A DNA stretch of 64,000 bases from JAPLJU01 sp036725345 (GCA_036725345.1 DAIMEJ010000001.1:62001-126000), one strand, 5' to 3'. Positions 26,943 to 36,145 are shown, counted from the first letter of the stretch. Notes: generated from the sequence alone by a model not told the origin. Translations and numbers: made by a program.

Positions 26943-27110
26943 TGTTCCGCAGACGTGAGTCTTGCTTTAATGTCTCGCGGGCGATGATCAACTGCTGTAT
27001 TTCCGAAGTGCCGCCGCCTTCCGACCGGCTTGACAGATTTTATCGTTTTGAGGTAATCGGATCCTCGGATCCGAATCCCGACCGGCGTCGGGGAGGTAGG
27101 AAAGCGGTCG

Positions 27111-27665
27111 ATGCGCAGCCTGGATGAAATATTCAACCTGAGATATTCGTGCCGGTCTTATGACGACTCAAGACCGGTGTCCGAGGAGGACCTGGCGGCC
27201 ATCTGCGAGGCGGCGAGGCTGGCGCCTTCCGCCTGCAACAGCCAGACCTGGCGGTTTGTCGTTGTGCGGGATCGAAGCATCATCTCGAAAATATGCGATG
27301 AGGCCATGCGGCCCGTGATCAGGAATCAGTGGATGAGGGAAGCCCCCGTCGTCATTGCCGGCTGCTCTGAGCTCGATATCGTGGCCAACCGAATCGGAAG
27401 CGCCGTGACGGGCATCGAGTACTACCAGATCGATCTGGGCATTGCCATGGAACACATGGTCCTCAAGGCCACGGATCTCGGCCTGGGGACGTGCTGGATA
27501 GGGTGGTTCAGGGAGGAGAAAATAAAGGAGATCCTCGGGATCCCGGGGCGCATCAGGGTGTCGGCTCTCCTGGCCGTGGGTTATCCGAAGGGCGGCGGCG
27601 CCGCAAAGAGCAAGAGAAAACCTCCGGGTGAAATCGTCTTTCACGACCGGTGGAAGGGACGGTAG
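27111..27665 (+). CDS. Nitroreductase-family flavoprotein
   Basis: A 184-residue FMN enzyme of the nitroreductase/NADH dehydrogenase fold. Seen are RYSCRSYDDSRPVSEEDL, which contains the FMN-phosphate-binding Arg-Ser-x-Arg-type segment, LAPSACNSQTWRFVVV, and the C-terminal GLGTCWIGWFREEKIKEILGIP, where GIP is typical. The substrate is not known. GGGAGGTAGG lies before the ATG. It is followed 13 nt later by a hydroxyacid dehydrogenase, so both may be one unit. Confidence 0.9.
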   Translation: MRSLDEIFNLRYSCRSYDDSRPVSEEDLAAICEAARLAPSACNSQTWRFVVVRDRSIISKICDEAMRPVIRNQWMREAPVVIAGCSELDIVANRIGSAVTGIEYYQIDLGIAMEHMVLKATDLGLGTCWIGWFREEKIKEILGIPGRIRVSALLAVGYPKGGGAAKSKRKPPGEIVFHDRWKGR

Positions 27666-27678
27666 GGGAGGGGGTGTT

Positions 27679-28626
27679 ATGAAGATTCTTTTTACAGCGC
27701 CCGAGAATGCCTGGGGCGGCGTCCTCGGGTTGCTTCGGGCTGAACTTCCAGAGCATGAATTCGAATACACCGGACGGTTCGGTGCGGACAGCCTGAAGGG
27801 CTATGACGTTCTGATACCCACGATGTGCCCTGTGACCAGGGAGATGCTTAAGGGAGGCGACCGGCTCAAGCTCATCCAGCAGTGCGGCGCCGGTATCGAG
27901 GGTGTCGACATCGCGGCGGCGCGCGAGATGGGGATCTGGGTGGCCAACGTGCCCACAGACATTTCCGGAAATGCCGACTCCGTGGCGGATATCGGCATTT
28001 ACCTCATGATCGGCCTGTCGCGGGATGCACGGGCCATGAGGCGGAGTATGCGGGAGCGGAAGATGGGCATTCCCAGGGGCCGGGCCCTGAAGGGGAAAAC
28101 CGCCGGGATCGTGGGCCTCGGGGGCATCGGCAGGGCGCTTGTTCGAAGACTGAAAACCTTTGACATGCGGATCATCGGCATCAAGCGAAACAATCCCCTC
28201 GGGGCGGCGGAGGAACTGGGCCTTGGCTGGGCGGGTGGTCCCCATCAGTTGAAAGAACTCCTGGGACGGTCGGATTTCGTGATCCTCTGCCTGCCGCTGA
28301 CCGATGAAAGCAAGAACCTCATGAACCGGGATACCTTCGCGGCGATGAAAGGGGATGCCTTTCTCATCAACCTATCACGAGGAGGGCTCGTGGACCGGGA
28401 CGCCCTGGAGTGGGCACTCTCGACCGGGGCGATCGCGGGAGCGGGACTGGACGTCTTCTGGGAGGAACCTCCGGACCCGGATGACCCTGTCTTCCGGTAC
28501 AACGTGCTCGCCACGCCCCACGTCGGCGGAGCCACGGACGTATCCATCACGGGGATCAAGGCGGTCGTGGCTGAAAATATCCGGCGGGTCGGAAGGGGAG
28601 AAAAGCCCCTGCACGTGAAGAGCTGA
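27679..28626 (+). CDS. D-isomer-specific 2-hydroxyacid dehydrogenase
   Basis: A 315-residue NAD(P)-dependent enzyme. The coenzyme domain is shown by GIVGLGGIGRALVRRL, and the catalytic set is Arg in LINLSRGGLVDRDAL, Glu in DVFWEEPPDPDDP, and His in VLATPHVGGAT. The N-terminal catalytic half (QQCGAGIEGVDIAAAREMG) completes the family. The ATG at 27679 has GGGGAGGGGG in front. Which 2-hydroxyacid it uses cannot be told. Confidence 0.92.
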   Translation: MKILFTAPENAWGGVLGLLRAELPEHEFEYTGRFGADSLKGYDVLIPTMCPVTREMLKGGDRLKLIQQCGAGIEGVDIAAAREMGIWVANVPTDISGNADSVADIGIYLMIGLSRDARAMRRSMRERKMGIPRGRALKGKTAGIVGLGGIGRALVRRLKTFDMRIIGIKRNNPLGAAEELGLGWAGGPHQLKELLGRSDFVILCLPLTDESKNLMNRDTFAAMKGDAFLINLSRGGLVDRDALEWALSTGAIAGAGLDVFWEEPPDPDDPVFRYNVLATPHVGGATDVSITGIKAVVAENIRRVGRGEKPLHVKS

Positions 28627-28788
28627 CTGCAGCCGCCGTTTTCGATGATGGGCCAAGAAGTTCCTTTCATGGTTAATCTTCCTTTTCATTCTGCCGCAGG
28701 TCTCCCCGCGCCCGGTGGGCGGTCGCTCCGAAAGCAAGCCGAAAACACGTGAAGACCCTTGTCCTTCTTGGCAGTTCACAACTTGACC

Positions 28789-28817
28789 TTGAAAACAAAG
28801 ATGTTCTGCATTATATT
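28789..28817 (+). promoter_or_regulatory. Probable sigma-70 promoter for the TPR gene
   Basis: TTGAAA (28789-28794), 17 bp, TATATT (28812-28817). The downstream gene starts 54 nt later. Confidence 0.5.
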
Positions 28818-28870
28818 ACCGTCTGGAGGGCTTCCATCCCGTTCAGGCTTCATGCTTCCGGGCGGGCCGG

Positions 28871-29440
28871 ATGAATTCGGGTATGGGCTTTTTCGACAGG
28901 TTCAAAAAAAAGAGGGGTCCGGATCAACCGGAGGACGTCCCCCGTGATCTGACGACGGGTCACGCGGGGTCTCCGGATTCGGAACCTGCCGAGGGAGGGG
29001 ACCTCTCCGCCCCCCTGGCCGGATTTGAAGAGCGCCGCGGAAAGAAGTTTCAGGAAATGCCGGCCTCGTACCCGCAGTCCTTGAGAAGGGATGAGGCAGC
29101 CGGTTATTTTCGACGCGGCAACGCGTACTTCAAATTGCAGAATTACGAAAGGTCCATCCAGGACTACACGCGGGCCATCGACGTCTTCCCGGAATATATC
29201 GAAGCCTATTACAACCGGGCCATCGCGTACAAGTTCACCGAAAATTACCCGAAGGCCATAGAGGATTATTCACGGATCATCGAATATGCCCCCAATTTCG
29301 TGGCGGCCTACGCCGGCCGGGCGACGCTTTACACGGCATTGAACGATCACGTCAGCGCCCTCGAGGACATGAAGATGGCCGCAAGGCTCGGCCTGAAGGA
29401 CATGCAGGACCTTTTGAGGGCAAAAGGGATCGAGTGGTGA
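28871..29440 (+). CDS. TPR-repeat protein
   Basis: A 189-residue protein. The first 70 residues are charged and disordered (FFDRFKKKRGPDQPEDVPRD). Residues about 70-175 form three TPRs (YFRRGNAYFKLQNYERSIQ..., YYNRAIAYKFTENYPKAIEDY..., YAGRATLYTALNDHVSALEDM...), matching the class A-F-x-G/N/Y pattern. Such proteins act as protein-binding scaffolds. The start could also be ATG 28883 (MGFFDRF). It converges on the amidohydrolase pair. Confidence 0.8.
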   Translation: MNSGMGFFDRFKKKRGPDQPEDVPRDLTTGHAGSPDSEPAEGGDLSAPLAGFEERRGKKFQEMPASYPQSLRRDEAAGYFRRGNAYFKLQNYERSIQDYTRAIDVFPEYIEAYYNRAIAYKFTENYPKAIEDYSRIIEYAPNFVAAYAGRATLYTALNDHVSALEDMKMAARLGLKDMQDLLRAKGIEW

Positions 29441-29472
29441 CGGAGTAAGCCGCCACTGACGTTATTTTGCGG

Positions 29473-30807
29473 TCATCCCCCCTTTTCCCCGATCTTCCGG
29501 GCGACCTTTCGCGCGCGATCCAGGATGCCCTCCACATCGAGGCCGGGGAACCGCCTGTCTTTCAGGACGATTTTCCCGTTGATGATCACCGTCGACACAT
29601 CGGCTCCGCCGGCGGCGTAAACGAGCTGTGAGTAACAGTTGTAAAGGGGCGTGAGGTGGGGTTTTCGCGTATCGACGAGAATGATGTCGGCGTCTTTCCC
29701 GGCCTCCACTGAACCGATCCTGTCCGCCAGGTTCAGGACCCTTGCCCCCCCGATGGTGGCCATCTGAAGGACGGTCCTGGCGTCCATGACGGTGGGGTCC
29801 CTTCTGAAAACCTTGTGGAGCTTGGCCGCCGTGTCCATCTCCTGGAACATGTCCAGGTTGTTGTTGCTGGCACAGCCGTCCGTCCCCAGGCCGACCCTGA
29901 TTCCCTTCTTCAGCATGTCCGGCACCGGTGCCACACCCGAGGCCAGCTTCATGTTGCTCTCGGGGTTATGGGAGACCTTCACCCCCCTCGCGGCCAGCAC
30001 TTCAAGATCTTCATCCTCCAGCCAGACGCAGTGCACGGCGACGGTCGCGTCATCGAGGACACCGGATTTCTCCAGGTGCATCACCGGCGAGACCCCGTAA
30101 CGCTCACGGATGATCCGCGCTTCATCCCGTGTCTCAGCGAGGTGGACGATGTAGGGGACCCTGGCCTCGCGCGAGACTTTCTTGATCGCCTTCAGGGTTT
30201 CGGGCGAACACGTGTAAGGGGAGTGACAGAAGAGGGCGGGCGTCAAGAGTTCCGATTTCCCTCTCCATTTGTCGATGAACCGCTCGGCAATCTCGATGTT
30301 ATCCGGCAGGGTGCCGGTGCCGCTGGCCGGCGAATCGATGAAGCCCTGGGCGGTGACGGCCCGCACGCCTGCGTCCACGGCCGCCTGGGCGACACGGCTT
30401 TCATAGAAGTACCCGTCGCAGAAGGTCGTCGTACCGGACAGGATCATCTCCGTCATGGCGAGGAGCGACCCCGCATAGACCATCTCCCGGTTCACATACT
30501 TTGCCTCGGCGGGGAAAATATGATGGTTGAGCCACTCCATGAGGGGCAGGTCGTCCGCAAGGCCCCTGAACAAAGTCATGGGAAGATGGGTGTGGGTGTT
30601 CACCAACCCGGGCAGGATGATCGAATGGGAGGCGTCCAGTGTCTCCCCGGCCGGCAAGGGGGAGGTCGAAGGGCCGGACCGGTCGACAAAAAGGATTTTC
30701 CCGTCCCGGATGCCGATGACGGGGTCATGGACGATCTCCATGGCCTCCGACATGGTCAGGAGCGTTCCTCCCCGTATCAGGATGTCGAGTTCGGTTTCCC
30801 TGTTCAT
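29473..30807 (-). CDS. Amidohydrolase of the SAH/MTA deaminase group (copy 1)
   Basis: A 444-residue TIM-barrel metal hydrolase (MtaD/SsnA/TrzN group), likely deaminating S-adenosylhomocysteine, methylthioadenosine or a related purine. Seen are the metal ligands NTHTHLPM, FRGLADDLPLMEWL, VHLAET, VKVSHNPESNMKLASG, and GLGTDGCASNNNLDMFQEMD with the metal Asp. The start overlaps the stop of the upstream paralogue by four bases (ATGA), so the two are translated together. The C-terminal composite domain is complete. Confidence 0.9.
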   Translation of the reverse strand: MNRETELDILIRGGTLLTMSEAMEIVHDPVIGIRDGKILFVDRSGPSTSPLPAGETLDASHSIILPGLVNTHTHLPMTLFRGLADDLPLMEWLNHHIFPAEAKYVNREMVYAGSLLAMTEMILSGTTTFCDGYFYESRVAQAAVDAGVRAVTAQGFIDSPASGTGTLPDNIEIAERFIDKWRGKSELLTPALFCHSPYTCSPETLKAIKKVSREARVPYIVHLAETRDEARIIRERYGVSPVMHLEKSGVLDDATVAVHCVWLEDEDLEVLAARGVKVSHNPESNMKLASGVAPVPDMLKKGIRVGLGTDGCASNNNLDMFQEMDTAAKLHKVFRRDPTVMDARTVLQMATIGGARVLNLADRIGSVEAGKDADIILVDTRKPHLTPLYNCYSQLVYAAGGADVSTVIINGKIVLKDRRFPGLDVEGILDRARKVARKIGEKGG

Positions 30808-32141
30808 TCCGGCGGAAGGTTGAGGCTCTTTCTGATTCGCTGCGCGATTTCCCTGACGCGCGCCATGACCGCCTCTTCGTCGATGGTGAGGAGCCTGCGA
30901 TCTCGCATGACAACATTGCCGTTGATGAGGACCGTCTCGACGTCGGCACCCGTCGCGGCGTAGACGGCATGGGAATATTCGTGGTAGATGGGCGTGAGGT
31001 GGGGTTTGTTCAGGTTGAGGATGGTGATGTCGGCCTTCAGGCCGGGCCGGAGGCTGCCGACGATCTTCTCCATGCCGAGGACCTTGGCCCCCCTGCACGT
31101 GGCCATTTCGACGACGGTTTCAGCGTTCATGACGGTGGGATCCAGGCGATGCACCTTGTGGAGCTTGGCCGCCGTGTCCATCTCCTGGAACATGTCCAGG
31201 TTGTTGTTGCTGGCGCAGCCGTCCGTCCCCAGCCCCACGGTGACGCCGGCGGTGATCATGTCGGGTACGGGGGCAACACCCGAGGCGAGCTTCATGTTGC
31301 TCTCGGGGTTGTGAACGACCTTGCCGTTCTTCCGGGCGAAGGCGGCCATGTCCTCGTCGTCCATCCACACGCCGTGGAAAGCGATAAACCGTTCATCGAG
31401 GAGACCCGTCTCCTCGAGCAGGCGGATCGGTTTCTTCCCGAATTTTTCTTTCAGGCCTTCAAGCTCCGACTGTGTTTCCAGAAAGTGCATGCCGCAGGGT
31501 ACGGCGTATCGATCGGCGAGGGATTTGGATTCCCTGAGAAGCTCCGGCGAGCAGGTGTAAATGGCGTGCGGCTCGACGAAGATCCTCACGAGCGGGTCGT
31601 CGGCCCATTTTTCGATGAGCTTTGCGGTGTATTCAAGGCCTTCTTTCGGCGTCTTGAAGTTGGGGGAGGGGAAATCGAAAAGGACCTCACCGAGAAGACA
31701 TCTCATCCCCGCCTTGCGGGCGGCCATGGCCGTTTCGTCCTCGAAGATGTACATGTCGCAAAAGGTCGTGGTCCCCGACTTGATCATCTCGGCACAGGCG
31801 AGGAGGCTCCCCCAGTACGCCAGTTCCCTGTCCACGTTCTTGGCCTCCGCGGGGAAGATGTAGTTGTTCAGCCAGTCCATGAGGCTCAGGTCATCGGCGA
31901 TGCCCCTGAAGCAGGTCATGGCCGCGTGGGTGTGACAGTTGATCAACCCCGGCATGACGAGGCACCGATCGGCGCCGATCACCTCCCGGCCCCTGAATCG
32001 CGACTCCACTTCCTTTCGCTCTCCCACGGCGACGATGTCCGTCCCGTGAACGGCAACGGCCCCGTCCTGAATAACCGTTCCACGGCCATCCATCGTCAGA
32101 ACCCTTCCACCTGTCACGATCCGGTCCACGTCCACAAGCAC
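30804..32141 (-). CDS. Amidohydrolase of the SAH/MTA deaminase group (copy 2)
   Basis: A 445-residue paralogue of the downstream gene, with the same motifs: NCHTHAAMTCFRGIADDLSLMDWL, the second His region GMHFLETQSE, VVHNPESNMKLASG, and VGLGTDGCASNNNLDMFQEMD. It starts at GTG 32141 with GAGGGGG upstream. The two genes have about the same length but differ in many places, so they may handle different nucleosides. A 79-nt stretch (31154-31232) is nearly identical at the DNA level to 29811-29889 in copy 1. Confidence 0.9.
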   Translation of the reverse strand: MLVDVDRIVTGGRVLTMDGRGTVIQDGAVAVHGTDIVAVGERKEVESRFRGREVIGADRCLVMPGLINCHTHAAMTCFRGIADDLSLMDWLNNYIFPAEAKNVDRELAYWGSLLACAEMIKSGTTTFCDMYIFEDETAMAARKAGMRCLLGEVLFDFPSPNFKTPKEGLEYTAKLIEKWADDPLVRIFVEPHAIYTCSPELLRESKSLADRYAVPCGMHFLETQSELEGLKEKFGKKPIRLLEETGLLDERFIAFHGVWMDDEDMAAFARKNGKVVHNPESNMKLASGVAPVPDMITAGVTVGLGTDGCASNNNLDMFQEMDTAAKLHKVHRLDPTVMNAETVVEMATCRGAKVLGMEKIVGSLRPGLKADITILNLNKPHLTPIYHEYSHAVYAATGADVETVLINGNVVMRDRRLLTIDEEAVMARVREIAQRIRKSLNLPPE

Positions 32142-32221
32142 GGCGTTTCCCCCTCAGGATATTTTCAGTCCCCCGGCAGACAGCAAACCTGCCTGTGTGT
32201 GCGCCACGGCCTGATAAGACC

Positions 32222-32250
32222 TTGACACTCATTTTCAAAAATAATATACG
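32222..32250 (+). promoter_or_regulatory. Promoter of tRNA-Leu
   Basis: TTGACA (32222-32227), 17 bp, TATACG (32245-32250), 20 nt before the tRNA. Confidence 0.75.
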
Positions 32251-32270
32251 TCACAAGAACTTAGAAAGCT

Positions 32271-32358
32271 GCCTGGGTGGCGGAACTGGTAGACGCAAGG
32301 GACTTAAAATCCCTCGGTCCTCGCGGCTGTGCGGGTTCGACTCCCGCCCCAGGCACCA
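32271..32358 (+). tRNA. tRNA-Leu (anticodon TAA)
   Basis: A long-variable-arm tRNA with acceptor GCCTGGG/CCCAGGC, anticodon stem AGGGA/TCCCT around CTTAAAA, and encoded CCA. Its last 27 bases form one copy of the direct repeat that bounds the integrated element, so it is the target site, and the integrated form keeps a complete tRNA. Confidence 0.97.
32332..32358 (+). repeat. attL: left 27-bp direct repeat in tRNA-Leu
   Basis: The last 27 bases of tRNA-Leu, from the T-arm to CCA, are identical to 42947-42973. The integrase gene ends three bases beyond it. Confidence 0.9.
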
Positions 32359-32360
32359 CT

Positions 32361-33521
32361 TTACTCTTTAAATTTCAATAACTTGCCTTTTTCCGAGGTC
32401 GCCGATTTTGGTGCCAAAGGAGTGCCAGCGTAGATGGCCCGGATGTCGTCCAGCTCCATCGTGAAGTAGCGATCAAAGGCGGCGTTGGTGCTGTGCATGG
32501 ACGCCCTTTTGATCTGCTCCGGGCTGAACTGAAAACGCATCGCCCTGGCCGTCGAGTGCTTCGTCCCTCCGTAGAGATCAACGCCCTCCACGCCTAATTT
32601 CTTGCAGGCCCTCTTCCACCAGCCATAGAGGATATTTTTCGAGAACGGATGGTTCTCGGGTGTGCCCCTGGTGCTCCCCGTGTGTCTGAAAAACGGCATG
32701 TTCGGCATGCCACGAGTGAAGGAGCGGATCGCCTCCACGTCCTCGTCCAGCAGCGGGATGTACTTCGGCCGCTTCTCCTTCGGGTCGGGGATGAATAAAA
32801 TTCTGTTCTTGAGATCCAGGTGCTCCTCCTTCACGCGGATGAGCTCCCCGGGCCTGATGCTGATGTAGGTGGAGAGCATCTTGATGGCCAGGTGGATCTT
32901 CGGGTTCGTGTTCATCGTCAGGCGCCGGATCTCCTCGAGGATAGCCATCTGCGTCTCCCGGTCCACCGTCTTTCGGAATCCCATCTGGAATGTGACGGCC
33001 GGAAGCTCCGGCACCTCGGAGATGATCCTGCGGCGCTTGAGCCAGACGAAGAAGGCGTGAAGGCATGAGCGCATGTTCGCCCGGGTCTTGTCGGAGAGGT
33101 GCCTCTGGGTGTTCAGAAAGTCCTCGATCTCGGCGTAGCCCACGGTCTTGATGTTGCGGCCGCCGAGGAAGTCCTGGGCCCTCTCCAGGGTGTTCCGGAT
33201 GGTGGCGTAGCTTTTGGGCTTGACGTCGGGCTCCTTGACGGCGAGGTACTGCCGCACCAGGGTGCCGAAGCCCATGGGATTTTCTTTCTTGTAGTCCTTG
33301 GCATCGAAAGTCCCCTCGTCGCTTTTGTACCTCAGGCCTACGAGAAAACGTTCCGCTTCGGAATAGGACCTGAAGCGACGATGAACCCCCTGGAACTTGA
33401 CACGGATGGATGTGGCTTTTTGATCAGGATGTACCAGGCAGGATAAAGCGTTTTTGTTGTTGTTTTTTAATAGTCCACCACAGACGCCGCACCGCTGACT
33501 ACTGTACAAGCCGCCGGCCAT
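32361..33521 (-). CDS. Tyrosine recombinase (site-specific integrase)
   Basis: A 386-residue phage-type integrase. The N-terminus holds a small zinc-ribbon-like cluster (CGVCGG...CLVHP) before the SAM-like core-binding domain (residues about 95-195). The catalytic half shows Arg in ISIRPGELIRV, Lys in PKEKRPKYIPL, HSTARAM as the His-x-x-Arg box (TKHSTAR), a further His in MHSTNAAFDRY, and the nucleophile Tyr in FDRYFTM. The ATG at 33521 has GGGAGGG in front and is preferred over a GTG at 33626. Its stop lies three bases past the tRNA CCA, the standard arrangement for tRNA integrases. Confidence 0.93.
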   Translation of the reverse strand: MAGGLYSSQRCGVCGGLLKNNNKNALSCLVHPDQKATSIRVKFQGVHRRFRSYSEAERFLVGLRYKSDEGTFDAKDYKKENPMGFGTLVRQYLAVKEPDVKPKSYATIRNTLERAQDFLGGRNIKTVGYAEIEDFLNTQRHLSDKTRANMRSCLHAFFVWLKRRRIISEVPELPAVTFQMGFRKTVDRETQMAILEEIRRLTMNTNPKIHLAIKMLSTYISIRPGELIRVKEEHLDLKNRILFIPDPKEKRPKYIPLLDEDVEAIRSFTRGMPNMPFFRHTGSTRGTPENHPFSKNILYGWWKRACKKLGVEGVDLYGGTKHSTARAMRFQFSPEQIKRASMHSTNAAFDRYFTMELDDIRAIYAGTPLAPKSATSEKGKLLKFKE

Positions 33522-33599
33522 ATTGAGAACCCTCCCAAGTCCCCTATTTGCCGACAAAATACCCGATGTTAGATCAGTAGTCAACTCTATTCGCCTTTC

Positions 33600-33622
33600 A
33601 ATTGTTGCAATTTGCAACAATT
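33600..33622. promoter_or_regulatory. Perfect 11-bp palindrome upstream of the integrase
   Basis: AATTGTTGCAA and TTGCAACAATT flank a central T. It sits between the integrase and the HTH gene, where an operator or an integrase/excisionase arm site would be expected. Confidence 0.5.
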
Positions 33623-33633
33623 CCACCTTTCGC

Positions 33634-33831
33634 CTATGACGATGACCCGTTGTGAATGAAGGCTATCACGCTGGCCCGGAAGATCCGGAGCGTCCCACCC
33701 GTGAAATTGATGCCCTTCAGGAGGCCCTCCTCGCGCCACTGGTAGACCCTGCGGACCGGGACCTGGAAGTAGTCTGCCACCTCCTTCGGCCTCAGCAGAT
33801 CCCTCTCAGGAAGCCCTTTGCAGTCCCGCAT
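33634..33831 (-). CDS. AlpA/excisionase-like HTH protein
   Basis: A 65-residue protein with the MerR-like helix-turn-helix of phage excisionases and AlpA regulators: LLRPKEVADYFQVPVRRVYQWREEGLLKGINFTGGTLRIFR. The last segment is the beta-wing and FR at its end is typical of the excisionase family (HTH_17, PF12728). It lies directly upstream of the integrase on the same strand, with the palindrome between them, and may control integration or excision direction. Confidence 0.8.
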   Translation of the reverse strand: MRDCKGLPERDLLRPKEVADYFQVPVRRVYQWREEGLLKGINFTGGTLRIFRASVIAFIHNGSSS

Positions 33832-33913
33832 GGAGCCGCCGCCCTCTCACCCGTCCCGTGTGTTTTCTCTTCCTGTAGATCGTTATTTATAGCGTTAGGG
33901 CCCGAATAACGGC

Positions 33914-36145
33914 CTATCTCGTCGTCTGTCTGATGGTGGATCTCAAGGACTGGTTGCTCTCCAGGGCCCTCTCCACGACGGCCGTTATGGCGGATGGATT
34001 CCGGCGGCAGACGTCCATGAAGGACTGGGAGTCCACGGCATTGATGACGATGCTGTACTGCGGGGACTGCCCGCCCTCGGATTTCACCCCCAGCTCCCCC
34101 GTCTTCGTGCGCGAAAGCGGCATGACGGCTTCCGGGCCCGCCTCGCCCATAACTCCCAGGCCTCCCGACATCGGGAAGGCCGTGGGGCTGGACACGATGC
34201 CGCCCCGGGCCAGTGCGAGCCTCCGGCCGTTGTGGAGCGCCATGCCCTTGGCACCCATCGCCCAGGTGGCGATCTCGTTTTGCTGGTAGTAGTCCATACT
34301 CCCCGCGCCACTCAGGCTCCCCAGCCAGCCGCTCACCAGGTTCATGCCACCCTGGAAAAGCCCCCAGACGCCGGAGCTGCCGGCCGCGCCCGTCCCGGTG
34401 AGGGTCTTGCTCAGGCTTTCGGCCAGGGGCTTCAGGACCATGATCTGGATGACCATCCGGGCCATGTCGCGGATGACGGCGTCGGCGAAGTTCTTGAAGC
34501 TCAACTTCCCCGTGTCCACGAAGTCCACGAGTAGGTTCTCCATGCCCTGGAAGGTGCTTCGCGTGAAGTCGTACATCTGCTGGCCTCTGTCCTTGTACTG
34601 GTCGACCATCTCCTTTAAGGCATAGACGGCGCCGCCCTTCGAGCCCAGGCGTTCCTGCTCGGTCCGGAGTTCAATCAATTTGTTTCGAGTCTCGTCGATG
34701 TTCCTCTGGGCCTCCATGTAGAGCTGCCCGTGCTCGTCGTCCATGGCCGCCACCTGCCGCAGGTAGCCCTCCTGGTAGGTGAGGAGCTCGTCGTAGTTTT
34801 CGATCTGTTTCGTCAGGTAGTCGGCCTTGCCCATGTTGTAGAGACGCCGCTGCATCTCCACGGCGGCAATGTCCGCGGAGACGACGCTCTCGAGGATCTG
34901 CTGCCGGGTGCGGGCGTCCTGCTCCCGCTGCCTCTCTCCCCGTTCCAGGATGTCCTGCAGGGCCTTCTCCCTGCGGATCCAGTCGTCGATGGACTCGGCA
35001 GCCTTCTTGACCTGGGGGATGTAGTTGCTTATGGCCTTCTTCGCCTTCGGGATCTCGGCCGCCTCGTCGAGCTCGAGGTAGGCGAGGTGCCACTTGTTGA
35101 CGCCCCTCCAGGCCTCCTCGAGTACGTCCTTAAATTGAAAATCCGGGCGCCACGACTCGAACATCATGCCGGAGAGATCCTTCGAGGTCATGCGCTGGAT
35201 CTCCTCGAGCATCTCGTTCCACCTTGACTTAAACAAAATGACGAGCCCGTCGACGAACCCCGAGATCATCGAGAGACCCGCGGCGCCCGCGTAGACGCCT
35301 TTTAGGAGTTGTTTCCAGACCCAGCCGATGATTTCCCCTAGTTTCTGCCACGAGGTGTGATATTCAGAAAGTTTCGTCATGGAGTTCGCCATCTGCTGCA
35401 GGGCGGGCATCATGCCCGTGACGATCTCGCCCTTGATGGCCGTGACCTGGAGCTTTGCCTTGTAGAAGGTCAGCTGCAGATGTTCCGCACGTGCGGCCGT
35501 CTCTTCGGTCATGAGGAGCCCCAGCCGGTCGAGTGTGTCGTACATGTCCTCGAAGGCCTCCCGATCCAGGTTCAGAATCTCGAGCATCTGGGCCCCGCCC
35601 TTGCCGAAGAGCTGCATCGCCAGGGCCGTCTTCACGGTCCCGTCCTGCATGGCGCTGAACTTCTTGTTGAGCTCCCCGAGCATGTCCATGGGCTGGCGGA
35701 TCTGGCCGGCGGCGTCCTTCGCAGAGATCCCCAGGGTGCGGAAGGCGGCCTGCGCCGCTCCGGAATCCTCCGAGGCGTCCAGGACATTCTTGGAAAGTCG
35801 GGTCATATTGGAGGCCAGGGTGTTCACGTCCATGCCCAGGGCCCCGGCCATGTGCGAGAGCGCCGACATGTCACGGACCGTTACGCCTGTCATCCGGGCC
35901 ATGTCGCCCATTTCATCACGTGCCTTGACGACCCCCTCGACCATGTTGAGAAGCGCCGCCGTCGTCTCCTTGACGCCGTAGGCGATGCCCGCCGTCGCGG
36001 CGATGTTTTTCAGCGTCCCCAGGGTCCTGTTGGCGCCTCCGACGAAGTTCTTTACAGCTGATTCGGCCTTGGCGAAACCCGTCGCCATCTGAGACATATT
36101 AACGGCGAGGTTGACAAATATCCCGGCGGCTTTCACATTTGCCAT
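33914..36145 (-). CDS. Phage tail tape measure protein
   Basis: A 743-residue protein, small for a tape measure. The N-terminal half is an Ala-rich helical region (GFAKAESAVKNFVGGANRTLGTLKN..., and MARMTGVTVRDMSALSHMAGALGMD), followed by membrane-like segments (YAGAAGLSMISGFVDGLVIL) and a coiled coil (about residues 390-500). The C-terminus has the family mark GVMGEAGPEAVMPLSRTKTGELG, seen in lambda-gpH-like proteins. AAGGAG precedes the ATG. No chaperone gene pair with a frameshift precedes it, as would be usual. Protein length would predict a short tail. Confidence 0.88.
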   Translation of the reverse strand: MANVKAAGIFVNLAVNMSQMATGFAKAESAVKNFVGGANRTLGTLKNIAATAGIAYGVKETTAALLNMVEGVVKARDEMGDMARMTGVTVRDMSALSHMAGALGMDVNTLASNMTRLSKNVLDASEDSGAAQAAFRTLGISAKDAAGQIRQPMDMLGELNKKFSAMQDGTVKTALAMQLFGKGGAQMLEILNLDREAFEDMYDTLDRLGLLMTEETAARAEHLQLTFYKAKLQVTAIKGEIVTGMMPALQQMANSMTKLSEYHTSWQKLGEIIGWVWKQLLKGVYAGAAGLSMISGFVDGLVILFKSRWNEMLEEIQRMTSKDLSGMMFESWRPDFQFKDVLEEAWRGVNKWHLAYLELDEAAEIPKAKKAISNYIPQVKKAAESIDDWIRREKALQDILERGERQREQDARTRQQILESVVSADIAAVEMQRRLYNMGKADYLTKQIENYDELLTYQEGYLRQVAAMDDEHGQLYMEAQRNIDETRNKLIELRTEQERLGSKGGAVYALKEMVDQYKDRGQQMYDFTRSTFQGMENLLVDFVDTGKLSFKNFADAVIRDMARMVIQIMVLKPLAESLSKTLTGTGAAGSSGVWGLFQGGMNLVSGWLGSLSGAGSMDYYQQNEIATWAMGAKGMALHNGRRLALARGGIVSSPTAFPMSGGLGVMGEAGPEAVMPLSRTKTGELGVKSEGGQSPQYSIVINAVDSQSFMDVCRRNPSAITAVVERALESNQSLRSTIRQTTR

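Noticed and set aside
29815..32225. Two long plus-strand open frames opposite the amidohydrolases
   Set aside because: They are antisense shadows of complete enzymes with metal motifs on the minus strand.
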